Origin: Bacteroidetes bacterium UBA7662
Lineage (GTDB): Bacteria; Bacteroidota; Bacteroidia; UBA7662
Assembly (NCBI GenBank): GCA_002483345.1
Contig: DLHS01000016.1
Span: 55,516 to 119,515, forward strand
DNA length: 64,000 nt
Direction of reading: 5' to 3'
This document shows positions 8,332 to 16,988 of the stretch, piece after piece. The position numbers and the translations under genes are program-made. The stretch's first letter is position 1, and each line of letters starts with the position of its first letter. The notes under the pieces are model-generated. The model was given only the letters and a program-made list of their open reading frames with translations, was not told the origin of the DNA and did not search any database.

Positions 8332-9613
8332 CCGCTAAATGGCGTGGAATAAAGGCTTTGGTGTCGAAAATAACGGCCCCTTGTGCCTTCATCTTTTCAA
8401 AATCTATGCTTTTAAAGCTTTCATGAGAGACAGCCACAATAACCGACTGGTACTTTTTATCAACCAACTGCTCTAAAAGATCCAGCTTATACTCGTGTTT
8501 AACTTCATCCGCATTTGCCCAGGGGTCATAAACATCTACCTGCAGGCCAAACTGAACCAATTCATTGTAAATATCGATAACCTTCGTGTTCCGGACATCC
8601 GGACAGTTTTCCTTGAAGGTTACTCCCAGAATAAGGGAGTGCGCCCCTTTGATGGTATGTCCTTTCTGGATCATCAACTTTACGACCTTGTTTGCCACAA
8701 ACATGCCCATATTGTCATTCACCCTTCTCCCGGAAAGAATAACCTGAGGGTGATAGCCCAATGACTCTGCCTTGTGCGCAAGGTAATATGGATCAACACC
8801 TATGCAGTGACCGCCAACCAGGCCTGGTTTGTACTTCAGGAAATTCCACTTGGTAGCGGCTGCATCCAGCACATCCTGGGTGTCGATTCCCATTCTGTCG
8901 AAAATAAGCGCAAGTTCATTCACAAAAGAGATGTTCACATCCCTTTGTGCGTTCTCAATTGCCTTCGATGCTTCAGCAACCCGGATTGAACTGGCCATGA
9001 AAGTTCCTGCGGTAATAATAGAGGCATATAATTTATTCACCAGCACGGCTATTTCAGGGGTAGAGCCGGATGTAACTTTTTTAATCTTTGTAAGCGTATT
9101 TACTTTGTCGCCCGGATTTATTCTTTCAGGGGAGTAGCCGCAAAAGAAATCCTGATTGAACCGGAGGCCGGAGAACTTTTCGAGTATAGGCACACAGTCT
9201 TCTTCTGTACAGCCGGGGTAAACAGTCGACTCATAAACCACGACATCTCCTTTGGAAAGAACTTTGCCAAGCATTTCAGAAGCTTTCAACAGAGGCTTCA
9301 AGTCAGGTGCTTTAAAGCTATCAATAGGTGTCGGAACGGTAACGATGTAAAAATTTCTGTCTTTCAGAAAGGCGGTCTCATGGGAGAAACGTAATCCTGT
9401 TTTTGAGTTTTCTCCGGATACAAATACTGCTTTCAATTCTTCAGGGTCAGCTTCCAGGGTACGGTCTTCTCCCCGTCGAAGCTCTCCGATACGGTCTTCG
9501 TTGATATCAAAACCAAGTACATCGTATTTTTTGGCAAATTCGATTGCCAACGGCAACCCTACATAACCCAACCCAATTATCGCAATTTTCGGCTCAAAAG
9601 AATCAAAATCCAT
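8318..9613 (-). CDS. wbpA: UDP-N-acetylglucosamine 6-dehydrogenase (WbpA/WbpO/TviB family)
   Basis: This nucleotide-sugar dehydrogenase of 431 residues oxidises C6 of a UDP-HexNAc to the uronate with two NAD. It has the Rossmann motif GLGYVGLPLAIEF, the catalytic cysteine in GGHCIGVDPYYL near residue 265 and the C-terminal UDP-binding domain (ILGVTFKENCPDVRNTK). The latter sequences mark the WbpA/WbpO/TviB branch rather than UDP-glucose dehydrogenase, which is encoded separately at 10944. Substrate choice between UDP-GlcNAc and UDP-GalNAc cannot be read from sequence, but the WbpB/D/E partners favour UDP-GlcNAc. It is the first gene of the minus-strand wbp operon and is divergent from wbpE. 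Confidence 0.88.
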   Translation of the reverse strand: MDFDSFEPKIAIIGLGYVGLPLAIEFAKKYDVLGFDINEDRIGELRRGEDRTLEADPEELKAVFVSGENSKTGLRFSHETAFLKDRNFYIVTVPTPIDSFKAPDLKPLLKASEMLGKVLSKGDVVVYESTVYPGCTEEDCVPILEKFSGLRFNQDFFCGYSPERINPGDKVNTLTKIKKVTSGSTPEIAVLVNKLYASIITAGTFMASSIRVAEASKAIENAQRDVNISFVNELALIFDRMGIDTQDVLDAAATKWNFLKYKPGLVGGHCIGVDPYYLAHKAESLGYHPQVILSGRRVNDNMGMFVANKVVKLMIQKGHTIKGAHSLILGVTFKENCPDVRNTKVIDIYNELVQFGLQVDVYDPWANADEVKHEYKLDLLEQLVDKKYQSVIVAVSHESFKSIDFEKMKAQGAVIFDTKAFIPRHLADARL

Positions 9614-9666
9614 TTTCTACTTATTGGCTGCTAAAATAACTAATCCTCTTTGATATCCCGAATTCA

Positions 9667-9674
9667 TATCTTTG
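9667..9674 (+). promoter_or_regulatory. -7 element TATCTTTG of the wbpE promoter
   Basis: TATCTTTG matches the Bacteroidota consensus TAnnTTTG exactly and ends 15 bases before the wbpE ATG. A TTG lies 14 bases upstream (9650-9652), which is shorter than the usual 19, so the -33 box is uncertain. Confidence 0.45.
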
Positions 9675-9689
9675 TGCAAAAACAATTTC

Positions 9690-10817
9690 ATGCGTCAGCC
9701 TCTTCAGATGGTCGATTTAAAGGCCCAATACGAGCTTATACAAACTGAAATCGACCAGGCTGTACTGAACGTAGTACGTTCGACGGCCTATATAAACGGC
9801 CCGGAAGTAAAACAGTTTCAGGAAGGGTTGCAGAAATACCTGGGGGTAGCTCACGTAATTCCGTGTGCCAACGGCACCGACGCCCTTCAGATAGCCATGA
9901 TGGCTTTGGGTCTTCAGCCCGGAGACGAAGTTATCACGGCCAGTTTTACCTACGTGGCGACGGCTGAAGTAATCGCACTGCTGAAGCTTACACCTGTTTT
10001 GGTTGATGTTGATCCTGTCACCTTCAATATCAACCCTGCGGAAGTTGAAAAAGCCATCACTCCGCGTACAAAAGCGATTGTCCCGGTACATCTTTTTGGT
10101 CAATGCGCCAATATGGAGGCCTTGCTGGCAATCGCTGAAAAACACAATTTGTTTGTGATTGAGGATACTGCCCAGGCCATCGGTGCCGAATATACTTTTT
10201 CGGACGGCCGTAAAGCCAAGGCGGGCACCATGGGTACTGTTGGTACCACCAGTTTTTTTCCGTCCAAAAATCTGGGTTGTTACGGGGATGGCGGCGCAAT
10301 CATGACGCAGGATGAACCTCTGGCCAAAAAAATCAGGACGATAGCCAATCACGGGCAATCGGTTCAGTACTATCACGATGAAATCGGGGTCAACTCCCGT
10401 CTTGACAGTATTCAGGCGGCTGTTTTAAACGTGAAACTGCCCCATCTCGACAGATACAATGCCTCCAGAAAAGCAGCAGCGGATTTTTATAATCAGGCAT
10501 TTTCAGGCAATTCCAAATACACGACTCCTGGCCTTGATTCAAAGTCAACACATGTTTTCCATCAATACACCCTACAATTACACGGTATTGATCGTCAGGG
10601 GCTTCGTGACCATCTGGCTGCCAGGCAGATTCCAAGCATGATATATTACCCCGTACCCCTGCATATACAGAAGGCCTACAGCAGTGACCGATATCAGCCA
10701 GGTGCATTTCCGGTAACCGAAAAATTATGTGCCTCTGTACTCTCACTACCCATGCATTCTGAGCTGACATCGGAGCAATTGAACCATATTGTTGCAGGAG
10801 TGCTCTCCTATCATTAA
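9690..10817 (+). CDS. wbpE: UDP-3-keto-GlcNAc-uronate aminotransferase (WbpE-like)
   Basis: This DegT/DnrJ/EryC1-family PLP aminotransferase has 375 residues from the ATG at 9690. The first ATG of the open frame, at 9672, overlaps the -7 promoter box and is unlikely to be used. The stretches CANGTDALQIAMMALGL, FTYVATAE, SLP-type ending LSLPMHSEL and the PLP-lysine region SFFPSKNLGCYGDGGA all follow Pseudomonas WbpE. The predicted reaction adds an amino group to C3 of the keto-uronate made by WbpB. It is transcribed away from wbpA-D-B but belongs to the same four-enzyme pathway. It is distinct from the WecE-type transaminase at the left edge. Confidence 0.9.
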   Translation: MRQPLQMVDLKAQYELIQTEIDQAVLNVVRSTAYINGPEVKQFQEGLQKYLGVAHVIPCANGTDALQIAMMALGLQPGDEVITASFTYVATAEVIALLKLTPVLVDVDPVTFNINPAEVEKAITPRTKAIVPVHLFGQCANMEALLAIAEKHNLFVIEDTAQAIGAEYTFSDGRKAKAGTMGTVGTTSFFPSKNLGCYGDGGAIMTQDEPLAKKIRTIANHGQSVQYYHDEIGVNSRLDSIQAAVLNVKLPHLDRYNASRKAAADFYNQAFSGNSKYTTPGLDSKSTHVFHQYTLQLHGIDRQGLRDHLAARQIPSMIYYPVPLHIQKAYSSDRYQPGAFPVTEKLCASVLSLPMHSELTSEQLNHIVAGVLSYH

Positions 10818-10895
10818 TTCAACCCTTGATCATGGGTTATGCCCCGCCGGTATTCCCATTGCGTTCATCCATGCCGGGTGGTGCTTATTTTCACC

Positions 10896-10925
10896 TTGCG
10901 CTTCATTCTCCAAGGCCTATCTTTG
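10896..10925 (+). promoter_or_regulatory. Bacteroidota-type promoter of ugd (TTG-N19-TATCTTTG)
   Basis: TTG at 10896-10898 and TATCTTTG at 10918-10925 are separated by exactly 19 bases, matching the -33/-7 layout of Bacteroidota housekeeping promoters. The ugd ATG follows 19 bases after the -7 box, leaving a leader of roughly 12 bases. Confidence 0.62.
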
Positions 10926-10943
10926 CGCAACCAAAGCTGTTTT

Positions 10944-12260
10944 ATGAAAATTGTTGTTGTTGGCACCGGTTATGTTGGATTGGTAACAGGCACTTGTTTT
11001 GCCGAAGTTGGCATTGATGTAACCTGCATAGACATTGATCAGAAGAAGATTGATAATCTCCACCAGGGTATCATGCCCATCTATGAACCCGGTCTGGAAG
11101 AAATGGTGCTGCGCAACGTTGACAAAGGCCGTTTACACTTTTCAACCAATTTGAAAGACAGCATTCAGGGCGCTGAAGTTGCTTTTATTGCCGTAGGAAC
11201 TCCCCCGGGAGAAGACGGCAGTGCAGATTTGAAGTATGTTCTGGGAGTTGGCCGTGAAATCGGCGAGCATATGTCGGACTACCTGGTTGTTGTAACCAAA
11301 TCGACGGTACCTGTCGGAACGAGCCATAAAGTAAAAAAGGCTGTTGCGGATGCATTGGCTGGAAGAAAAGCGCAGATACCTTTCGATGTGGCCTCCAACC
11401 CTGAATTCCTGAAAGAAGGGGCGGCCATTGATGATTTTCTCAAACCCGACCGTATTGTCGTGGGCACAGAAAGCGCCCGTGCGGAAGAGATTATCGGAAA
11501 ACTTTATAAGCCTTTTGTGATGAACGGCCATCCCATCTTATTTATGGATGTGCCGTCGGCTGAGATGACCAAATATGCAGCCAACTCCATGCTGGCTACC
11601 AAGATCAGCTTCATGAATGATATTGCCAATCTGTGCGAAATCATGGGAGCAGATGTAAATCTGGTTCGGAAAGGTATCGGAAGTGATGCCCGGATAGGCA
11701 ATAAGTTTATATATCCCGGGGTAGGTTATGGCGGAAGCTGTTTCCCGAAAGATGTCAAGGCCCTGGTTAAAACCGCCAAGGAGCATGGTTACCAGATGCG
11801 GATACTGGAATCAGTGGAGGCGGTTAACGAAGACCAGAAACATGTGCTCTCCAACAAAGTCATCAAACATTTTGGCGAGGATCTTTCAGGCAAAACCTTT
11901 GGTGTCTGGGGTCTTTCTTTCAAACCAAAAACAGATGATATGCGCGAAGCGCCGAGCGTAGTCATCATCAACAACCTGCTTAAGCGGGGAGCGAAGGTAT
12001 TGGCCTACGACCCTGTAGCCATGTCAGAGGCCCGGCATCAGCTTCATGACACGATTACCTACAGCAAAAATCAATACGAAGCGCTTGCGGAAGCAGATGC
12101 TATGCTGTTGATTACAGAGTGGCCCGAATTCAGATTACCTGACTTCGAAGAGATGAAGCGGCTGATGAAAGGAAGGGTAATTTTCGATGGCCGGAATCAA
12201 TACGATACAAGGGAAGTGCAAAAGCATGGATTTACCTATTATAGCATAGGGGTACGCTAA
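10944..12260 (+). CDS. ugd: UDP-glucose 6-dehydrogenase
   Basis: The enzyme of 438 residues oxidises UDP-glucose to UDP-glucuronate. The start at 10944 gives the canonical N-terminus MKIVVVGTGYVGLVTGTCFA; the longer frame from 10839 runs through the promoter. Other landmarks are TKSTVPVGTS, SNPEFLKEG, EMTKYAANSMLA and the catalytic cysteine in GGSCFPKDVKAL. The product feeds the decarboxylase encoded 274 bases downstream, giving UDP-xylose, and may also be used directly as glucuronic acid. It has its own promoter and is probably independent of wbpE. Confidence 0.95.
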   Translation: MKIVVVGTGYVGLVTGTCFAEVGIDVTCIDIDQKKIDNLHQGIMPIYEPGLEEMVLRNVDKGRLHFSTNLKDSIQGAEVAFIAVGTPPGEDGSADLKYVLGVGREIGEHMSDYLVVVTKSTVPVGTSHKVKKAVADALAGRKAQIPFDVASNPEFLKEGAAIDDFLKPDRIVVGTESARAEEIIGKLYKPFVMNGHPILFMDVPSAEMTKYAANSMLATKISFMNDIANLCEIMGADVNLVRKGIGSDARIGNKFIYPGVGYGGSCFPKDVKALVKTAKEHGYQMRILESVEAVNEDQKHVLSNKVIKHFGEDLSGKTFGVWGLSFKPKTDDMREAPSVVIINNLLKRGAKVLAYDPVAMSEARHQLHDTITYSKNQYEALAEADAMLLITEWPEFRLPDFEEMKRLMKGRVIFDGRNQYDTREVQKHGFTYYSIGVR

Positions 12261-12534
12261 GCTGCTTACCGGCGCAAAAGGCATTACCCTTTGGCTACCA
12301 GAAACAGACCGGAGGGTTCCGTTGTGTTTTAAACACTTACCACCAGTATTTTCAGCTCGTTAAACATCCATCCGACGGAGGCTTACCCGGTCATAGCAAC
12401 ATCAGGGAAGGGAAATCTCTCCTTGAAATAAGAAAAGAAATAAGCATCTTGAGTTCAGACTATGGCAACTGAAACGCTGCCAATCTAAAATACAGGTACG
12501 CAAAACCTCCTTATTACCATTCAACTAATCTCCC
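12261..12534. other. 274-bp spacer between ugd and the UXS gene
   Basis: I see no reading frame, no strong terminator and no good TAnnTTTG promoter here. The two flanking genes act in successive steps and lie on the same strand, but the long spacer leaves open whether they are co-transcribed. Confidence 0.4.
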
Positions 12535-13518
12535 ATGCCGCGTATTCTTATCACCGGTGCCGCCGGTTTTCTGGGTTCCCACTTATGTGACCGTTTCATC
12601 CAAGAAGGATATCAGGTGGTGGCAATGGATAATCTCATCACCGGGGATTTGAAAAACATTGAGCACCTGACACCATTGCCCCAGTTTGAGTTCTATCATC
12701 ACGATGTTTCGAAATTTGTTCATGTTTCAGGAGCGCTGGATGAGATTCTCCATTTTGCATCACCGGCCAGTCCGATCGATTATCTTAAAATACCTATTCA
12801 GACCCTTAAAGTAGGATCGTTGGGTATACATAATCTGCTTGGACTGGCTAAAGAGAAAAATGCCAGAATTCTGATTGCCTCTACTTCAGAGGTTTACGGC
12901 GACCCCGACATCCATCCGCAACCAGAAAGTTATTGGGGGAATGTAAATCCGGTTGGTCCCAGAGGTGTTTATGATGAGGCCAAGCGTTTTCAGGAGGCTA
13001 TGACCATGGCCTACCATACCTACCATGGGCTGGAGACAAGAATTGTCCGCATCTTCAATACCTATGGCCCGCGCATGCGACTCAATGATGGCCGGGTACT
13101 GCCGGCCTTCATCGGTCAGGCACTCCGCGGAGAAGATCTGACCATTTTTGGAGACGGGAGTCAAACCCGTTCCTTTTGTTATGTGGATGATTTGATTGAG
13201 GGTATTTTCCGCCTGCTTAAAAGTGATTATGCCGGACCGGTCAACATTGGAAACCCGGATGAGATTACCATCCGGCAATTTGCCGAGGAGATTATCAAAT
13301 TAACAGGTACCAGTCAGAAGATTGTTTATAAGCCGCTGCCAACAGATGATCCCAAACAACGACAGCCCGACATTAGTCTGGCCAGAAGGTTATTGAATTG
13401 GGAGCCGGCCATCGACCGGGCAGAAGGTTTAAGACGTACCTACGCTTATTTCAAAGATTTACCTCAGGAGGAACTTTACCGGGAGGCGCACGGCAGAAAC
13501 TTCATTAAGAAAAACTAG
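12535..13518 (+). CDS. uxs: UDP-glucuronate decarboxylase (UDP-xylose synthase)
   Basis: This extended SDR enzyme of 327 residues converts UDP-glucuronate to UDP-xylose. It shows GAAGFLGSHLCDRF for NAD binding, HFASPASPIDYLKIPIQTL, the catalytic serine region ASTSEVYGDP, the Y-x-x-x-K motif in YDEAKRFQE and the RIFNTYGPRM stretch, all diagnostic of UXS rather than of epimerases. It sits directly after ugd, so UDP-glucose to UDP-glucuronate to UDP-xylose is encoded in order. The C-terminus carries an extra tail (about 15 residues) past the usual fold with no obvious role. Confidence 0.92.
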   Translation: MPRILITGAAGFLGSHLCDRFIQEGYQVVAMDNLITGDLKNIEHLTPLPQFEFYHHDVSKFVHVSGALDEILHFASPASPIDYLKIPIQTLKVGSLGIHNLLGLAKEKNARILIASTSEVYGDPDIHPQPESYWGNVNPVGPRGVYDEAKRFQEAMTMAYHTYHGLETRIVRIFNTYGPRMRLNDGRVLPAFIGQALRGEDLTIFGDGSQTRSFCYVDDLIEGIFRLLKSDYAGPVNIGNPDEITIRQFAEEIIKLTGTSQKIVYKPLPTDDPKQRQPDISLARRLLNWEPAIDRAEGLRRTYAYFKDLPQEELYREAHGRNFIKKN

Positions 13519-13562
13519 ACTGCCGGTGCTCTTTTGGAAAGGTTATTCTGAAAGAAATTCCT

Positions 13563-13961
13563 TTACTTTTTTCTCATAGACTTAATCAGGATGTAGGAAG
13601 ACAGGTACTGATTCAGTTTCCGTTTCGGATTGGGCAGATATTTCAGGCTATCCTCCCTGACAGCGAAGGCATCACCATTAAATTTGAACGATTTGTCAAA
13701 CTTAAGGTATTGATGTTCTCTTCTGGATTTTGAATTTGATTGCAGAATCAACTTATCCCCTTTTATTTCCCATTTGCCATGGTCTTCAAGAGAACTGCCA
13801 TCCAGAAACGACTCCCGGTAGGTAAAGGTGTTGTCAGGATTCAATTGTAAATCGAGCAATTGGTTCTTGTACTCATCCAGACCTATGTAAGTATGTAAAT
13901 CAGCCACATTGACAAAGGAGCCGAAGAAGAACCATATTAAGATAAGCAGGAGCCTGTTCAT
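13563..13961 (-). CDS. small exported lipocalin/NlpE-like protein, unknown function
   Basis: The 132-residue product from the ATG at 13961 starts with a short basic end and a strongly hydrophobic segment (RLLLILIWFFFGSFV), probably a signal peptide without a lipobox cysteine. The mature part contains DNTFTYRES, DHGKWEIKGDKLIL and further short beta-strand patterns like the small barrels of NlpE and lipocalin-like domains in Bacteroidota. The open frame extends to 14048, but that part has no signal-like start and is probably not translated. It is convergent with the UDP-xylose synthase gene. No function can be assigned. Confidence 0.55.
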   Translation of the reverse strand: MNRLLLILIWFFFGSFVNVADLHTYIGLDEYKNQLLDLQLNPDNTFTYRESFLDGSSLEDHGKWEIKGDKLILQSNSKSRREHQYLKFDKSFKFNGDAFAVREDSLKYLPNPKRKLNQYLSSYILIKSMRKK

Positions 13962-14216
13962 ATTAGGTATATTTAAATACAATCCAATTCTGGGAAAAAA
14001 CTTTCTATAATCAAAGATACGACTGGAAGAGTAAAAGGGTTGGGTCATGCCTGACCTTTTTCAATTTTTAATCAGATATTAACAATTACGTGACAAATAG
14101 GCCTTCACCAATAACAGCGACGCACCTTATAACACTTGTACATATCGATTAACAATTATGCATGATAAATTATGGTTCACTGGTCGAATAAAAACCAGGA
14201 ATCGGGAATCAAATCA

Positions 14217-14313
14217 GTTATTTCATAAAAAACAAATAAATTACAATAATTGGCATAATGATTGATATTGAGTGCTTTCTCAATTTTGGCAGTGTCAGTT
14301 TTTATGAAATAAC
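14217..14313. repeat. 16-17 nt inverted repeat around a 64-bp segment upstream of the NusG paralogue
   Basis: The left arm GTTATTTCATAAAAAAC (14217-14233) and the right arm GTTTTTATGAAATAAC (14298-14313) are reverse complements except for one extra A in the left arm. The 64 bases between them are AT-rich and hold a small hairpin (ATTGAG/CTCAAT, 14267-14284) and weak -7-like sequences. The right arm ends 17 bases before the start of the NusG-like gene. It could be an invertible promoter, an RNA structure in the leader or a binding site; the sequence alone does not decide. Confidence 0.6.
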
Positions 14314-14330
14314 TTTCTGAACTTCGCTGC

Positions 14331-14822
14331 ATGAAAATCTGGTATGCGCTTTATACCCGTCCCCGCTTTGAAAAAAAAGCACAGCACTACCTTAATTTAA
14401 AAGGGATTGAAAGTTATTTACCCCTTACCCGCACCAAACGAAAGTGGAGCGACCGAATAAAATGGGTGGAGGAGCCGCTTTTCAAGTCTTATATTTTTGT
14501 CTGTATTGAGGAAAAGGATTACTACGAGGCCCTCAACACTCCTGGTATTGTACGATTTGTAACCTTTAACAGCAAAGCCGCCTCAATCCGGGAGCAGGAC
14601 ATACAGTTTCTGCACAAACTATTGGATACTGAATATATGGTAGAGGTGGTGGGAGCCTCGTTGGAGGCTGGTCAAGATGTAAAAATTGAAAGGGGCCCAT
14701 TGACAGGTTTTACCGGTACTCTGATTTCCTATGCCGGCGATAAAAAGGTAAGGGTGGACGTACTCCATTTGGAGCACTCTCTGCTGATAACAGTCCCGGT
14801 AGACTATCTCAGCGTGCTTTAG
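14331..14822 (+). CDS. specialised NusG-family transcription antiterminator (UpxY/RfaH type)
   Basis: This 163-residue NusG paralogue has an N-terminal NGN domain (WYALYTRPRFEKKAQHYLN, then EEPLFKSYIFVCI and the TPGIVRFV strand) and a C-terminal KOW domain (IERGPLTGFTGTLISYAGDK). Paralogues of this kind in Bacteroidota (UpxY) and enterobacteria (RfaH) let RNA polymerase read through long polysaccharide operons. It borders the polysaccharide locus but is transcribed away from it, so it would act in trans, probably on the operons at 1-9.6 kb. An inverted repeat lies just upstream. It is not the housekeeping NusG, which is normally found beside ribosomal protein genes. Confidence 0.88.
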   Translation: MKIWYALYTRPRFEKKAQHYLNLKGIESYLPLTRTKRKWSDRIKWVEEPLFKSYIFVCIEEKDYYEALNTPGIVRFVTFNSKAASIREQDIQFLHKLLDTEYMVEVVGASLEAGQDVKIERGPLTGFTGTLISYAGDKKVRVDVLHLEHSLLITVPVDYLSVL

Positions 14823-14972
14823 CAAAATTTTCTGAAGACTTGCAAAGGCCTTTCGGCCCATACAACCTCAATTGAGTTTACATTTAACTACTTTTGCTTC
14901 ATTATCCCGTTAAATCTATTCCTTCAACTCCAGGTAATTCCAATATTCATCAAAACCATCCGTTAGCTGCCC

Positions 14973-15731
14973 ATGAAACTTTTGAAATTATACTGTTTGT
15001 CATGGTTTCTGGGGCTTCCTTTTTTGGCAGCGGCCCAGCAAGCCACCCCTAAAGAACCCATCCGGCTGGTTCAGGTAAAAACTTTCGCGGGTTATTATCT
15101 TCCACAGGCGGATCTGACGCAACGTTTTGGTGGAAGTGCACTGGTAGGAATGGAAGTGAGCTATCAGCTCAAAAGCGGGTGGCTATTTGGCGTAAGCGGC
15201 GGCCATCTTTTTGGAAATAATGTGCTTGAGCGCGATATCATGTCGAATATCACCACTGCATCGGGTGATATCATAACAGCCAATGGCGTTTATGAAGATT
15301 ACAGACTCCGGACATTCGGGTGGGTTATGAATGCCCGGGTAGGCAAAATCATCCCTGTGATTGGCCCAAATGTAAATTCAGGTTTGCTGGTAGATTTTGG
15401 CCTGGGTATTATGCAGCATAAAATATGGATTGAAACACCCGTCATCAACAGTCCGCAACTGGAGGGTGACTATAAAAAGGGATACGACCGCCTGACCAAT
15501 GGCCTTTCGTTAAACCAGTTTATAGGCTACCAACATCTTTCCAATAACCGTTTGATTAATTTTTATGTAGGCGTTGATGTTCATGAGGGTTTTACGCAAA
15601 ATCGCCGCTCTGTGAACTACAATACCGGGCTTAAGGACGACCGGCAGCGGCTGGATGTCCTGATAGGTCTTAAAGCAGGATGGATTTTACCTCTCTACCA
15701 CAGGGCAGAAAAAGAACTCTCCTTCTATTGA
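14973..15731 (+). CDS. predicted outer-membrane beta-barrel protein
   Basis: The 252-residue protein has a signal peptide (MKLLKLYCLSWFLGLPFLAA, cleavage after AAAQ) and alternating hydrophobic strands of a small barrel (VKTFAGYYL, LVGMEVSYQL, LINFYVGVDVHEGF, LDVLIGLKAGWILPLY). I do not recognise a named family. Its TGA overlaps the ATG of waaA by one base, so the two are translationally coupled. That suggests a role linked to lipopolysaccharide or the outer surface, but this is inference from position only. Confidence 0.65.
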   Translation: MKLLKLYCLSWFLGLPFLAAAQQATPKEPIRLVQVKTFAGYYLPQADLTQRFGGSALVGMEVSYQLKSGWLFGVSGGHLFGNNVLERDIMSNITTASGDIITANGVYEDYRLRTFGWVMNARVGKIIPVIGPNVNSGLLVDFGLGIMQHKIWIETPVINSPQLEGDYKKGYDRLTNGLSLNQFIGYQHLSNNRLINFYVGVDVHEGFTQNRRSVNYNTGLKDDRQRLDVLIGLKAGWILPLYHRAEKELSFY

Positions 15732-16975
15732 TGTACTGGCTTTACCGAAGCGCTGTTTTCCTGTATGGTCTGGGTATCCGCCTGGCTGCCCTCTGGCAAC
15801 CTAAGGCACGTTTGTGGTTAGAAGGCCGTAAAAGGATCTGGGATCAGTTGGCTGATATACCACCGGGCAGCAAAGTAGTCTGGTTTCATACCGCCTCTCT
15901 GGGAGAATTTGAGCAGGGGCGCCCTTTGATAGAGCATTACCGCAAGTTGCATCCTGATTACTTTTTATTGCTCACTTTCTTTTCTCCTTCCGGTTTTACA
16001 CCCAGAAAAAACTATGCGTATGTCGACAAGGTATGTTACCTCCCCCTCGACCACCCTGCTGCTTCCAGGAGATTTTTTGATTTAGTCAGGCCTTCCCTGA
16101 TTGTTTTCGTGAAGTACGAATTCTGGTATCACTATTTCCGGGAGGCTTCCCGCCGGAACATACCGCTCATACTGGTATCGGCACGTTTCAGGGCAAATCA
16201 GCTATTCTTTCAACCCCTGTCGGGTGCCTTCTGGCGAAAAATACCGGCCATGGCCAGTCACATTTTTGTACAGGATCGGGAGTCGGCCGATTTACTTCAA
16301 AGCATTGGCATAGAACAGGTGACTGTAAATTCTGACACCAGATTTGACCGGGTGTTACAGGTAAAAGAGGAGTACTTCCGGGACGAACGTCTGGAGGCCT
16401 TCTGCATGGGGAAGACCATCATAGCAGGAAGCAGCTGGCCGGTGGATGAGCAGTTATTGCTGGAAATCATGCAAAGGAAGGAACTGAAAGCATGGAAACT
16501 GATCCTGGTTCCTCATGATTTAAGGCAGGATCACCTGACCCGATTAAGCGAGCAGTTAGGCTCATCGGGGCAGCGGTACGCTGATCAGCCAAATCCAAAA
16601 ACGTTGGCTGCCGCCCGGTTTCTGATACTTGATACGGTGGGGATGCTCTCGAAAGTATATCGTTACGGAGAAATTGCCTATGTAGGAGGAGGTTTCGGCA
16701 AGGGCATACACAATACCCTCGAAGCAGCCGTGTATGGTTTACCGGTGCTGTTCGGCCCCGAACATGCCAAATTTCTGGAGGCGGCCGATTTAATAGCGTT
16801 GGGTGCCGGGTTTGAAGTCAGGGATGTTCAGACCATGGGTAACCGGCTGGTTATGCTCGCTGAAAATGAGGTAGAAAGAACCGCAATAGCGGGGAATATT
16901 TCTGCCTACTTTCAGGAGAAAAGGGGTGCTACAGACCGGATTTTGTCCTGGATGGAGCAGACAGCCCTTGGGTAA
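15731..16975 (+). CDS. waaA: 3-deoxy-D-manno-octulosonic acid transferase
   Basis: The inner-membrane-bound glycosyltransferase (414 residues) transfers Kdo from CMP-Kdo to lipid IVA. The ATG at 15731 overlaps the preceding stop and gives an N-terminal membrane anchor (MYWLYRSAVFLYGLGIRLAA). Motifs are ASLGEFEQGRPLIE with the likely catalytic glutamate, VKYEFWYHYF, SSWPVDEQL and the nucleotide-sugar binding GGGFGKGIHNTLEAAVYG. Bacteroidota WaaA enzymes are of this length. It shows that the organism makes lipid A with a Kdo core. The upstream in-frame ATG at 15680 lies inside the outer-membrane protein gene and is rejected. Confidence 0.93.
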   Translation: MYWLYRSAVFLYGLGIRLAALWQPKARLWLEGRKRIWDQLADIPPGSKVVWFHTASLGEFEQGRPLIEHYRKLHPDYFLLLTFFSPSGFTPRKNYAYVDKVCYLPLDHPAASRRFFDLVRPSLIVFVKYEFWYHYFREASRRNIPLILVSARFRANQLFFQPLSGAFWRKIPAMASHIFVQDRESADLLQSIGIEQVTVNSDTRFDRVLQVKEEYFRDERLEAFCMGKTIIAGSSWPVDEQLLLEIMQRKELKAWKLILVPHDLRQDHLTRLSEQLGSSGQRYADQPNPKTLAAARFLILDTVGMLSKVYRYGEIAYVGGGFGKGIHNTLEAAVYGLPVLFGPEHAKFLEAADLIALGAGFEVRDVQTMGNRLVMLAENEVERTAIAGNISAYFQEKRGATDRILSWMEQTALG

Positions 16976-16988
16976 CCCTGTATTTCGG

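Noticed and set aside
9717..10376. 219-codon minus-strand open frame
   Set aside because: Antisense shadow of wbpE, with low-complexity protein sequence and no family features.
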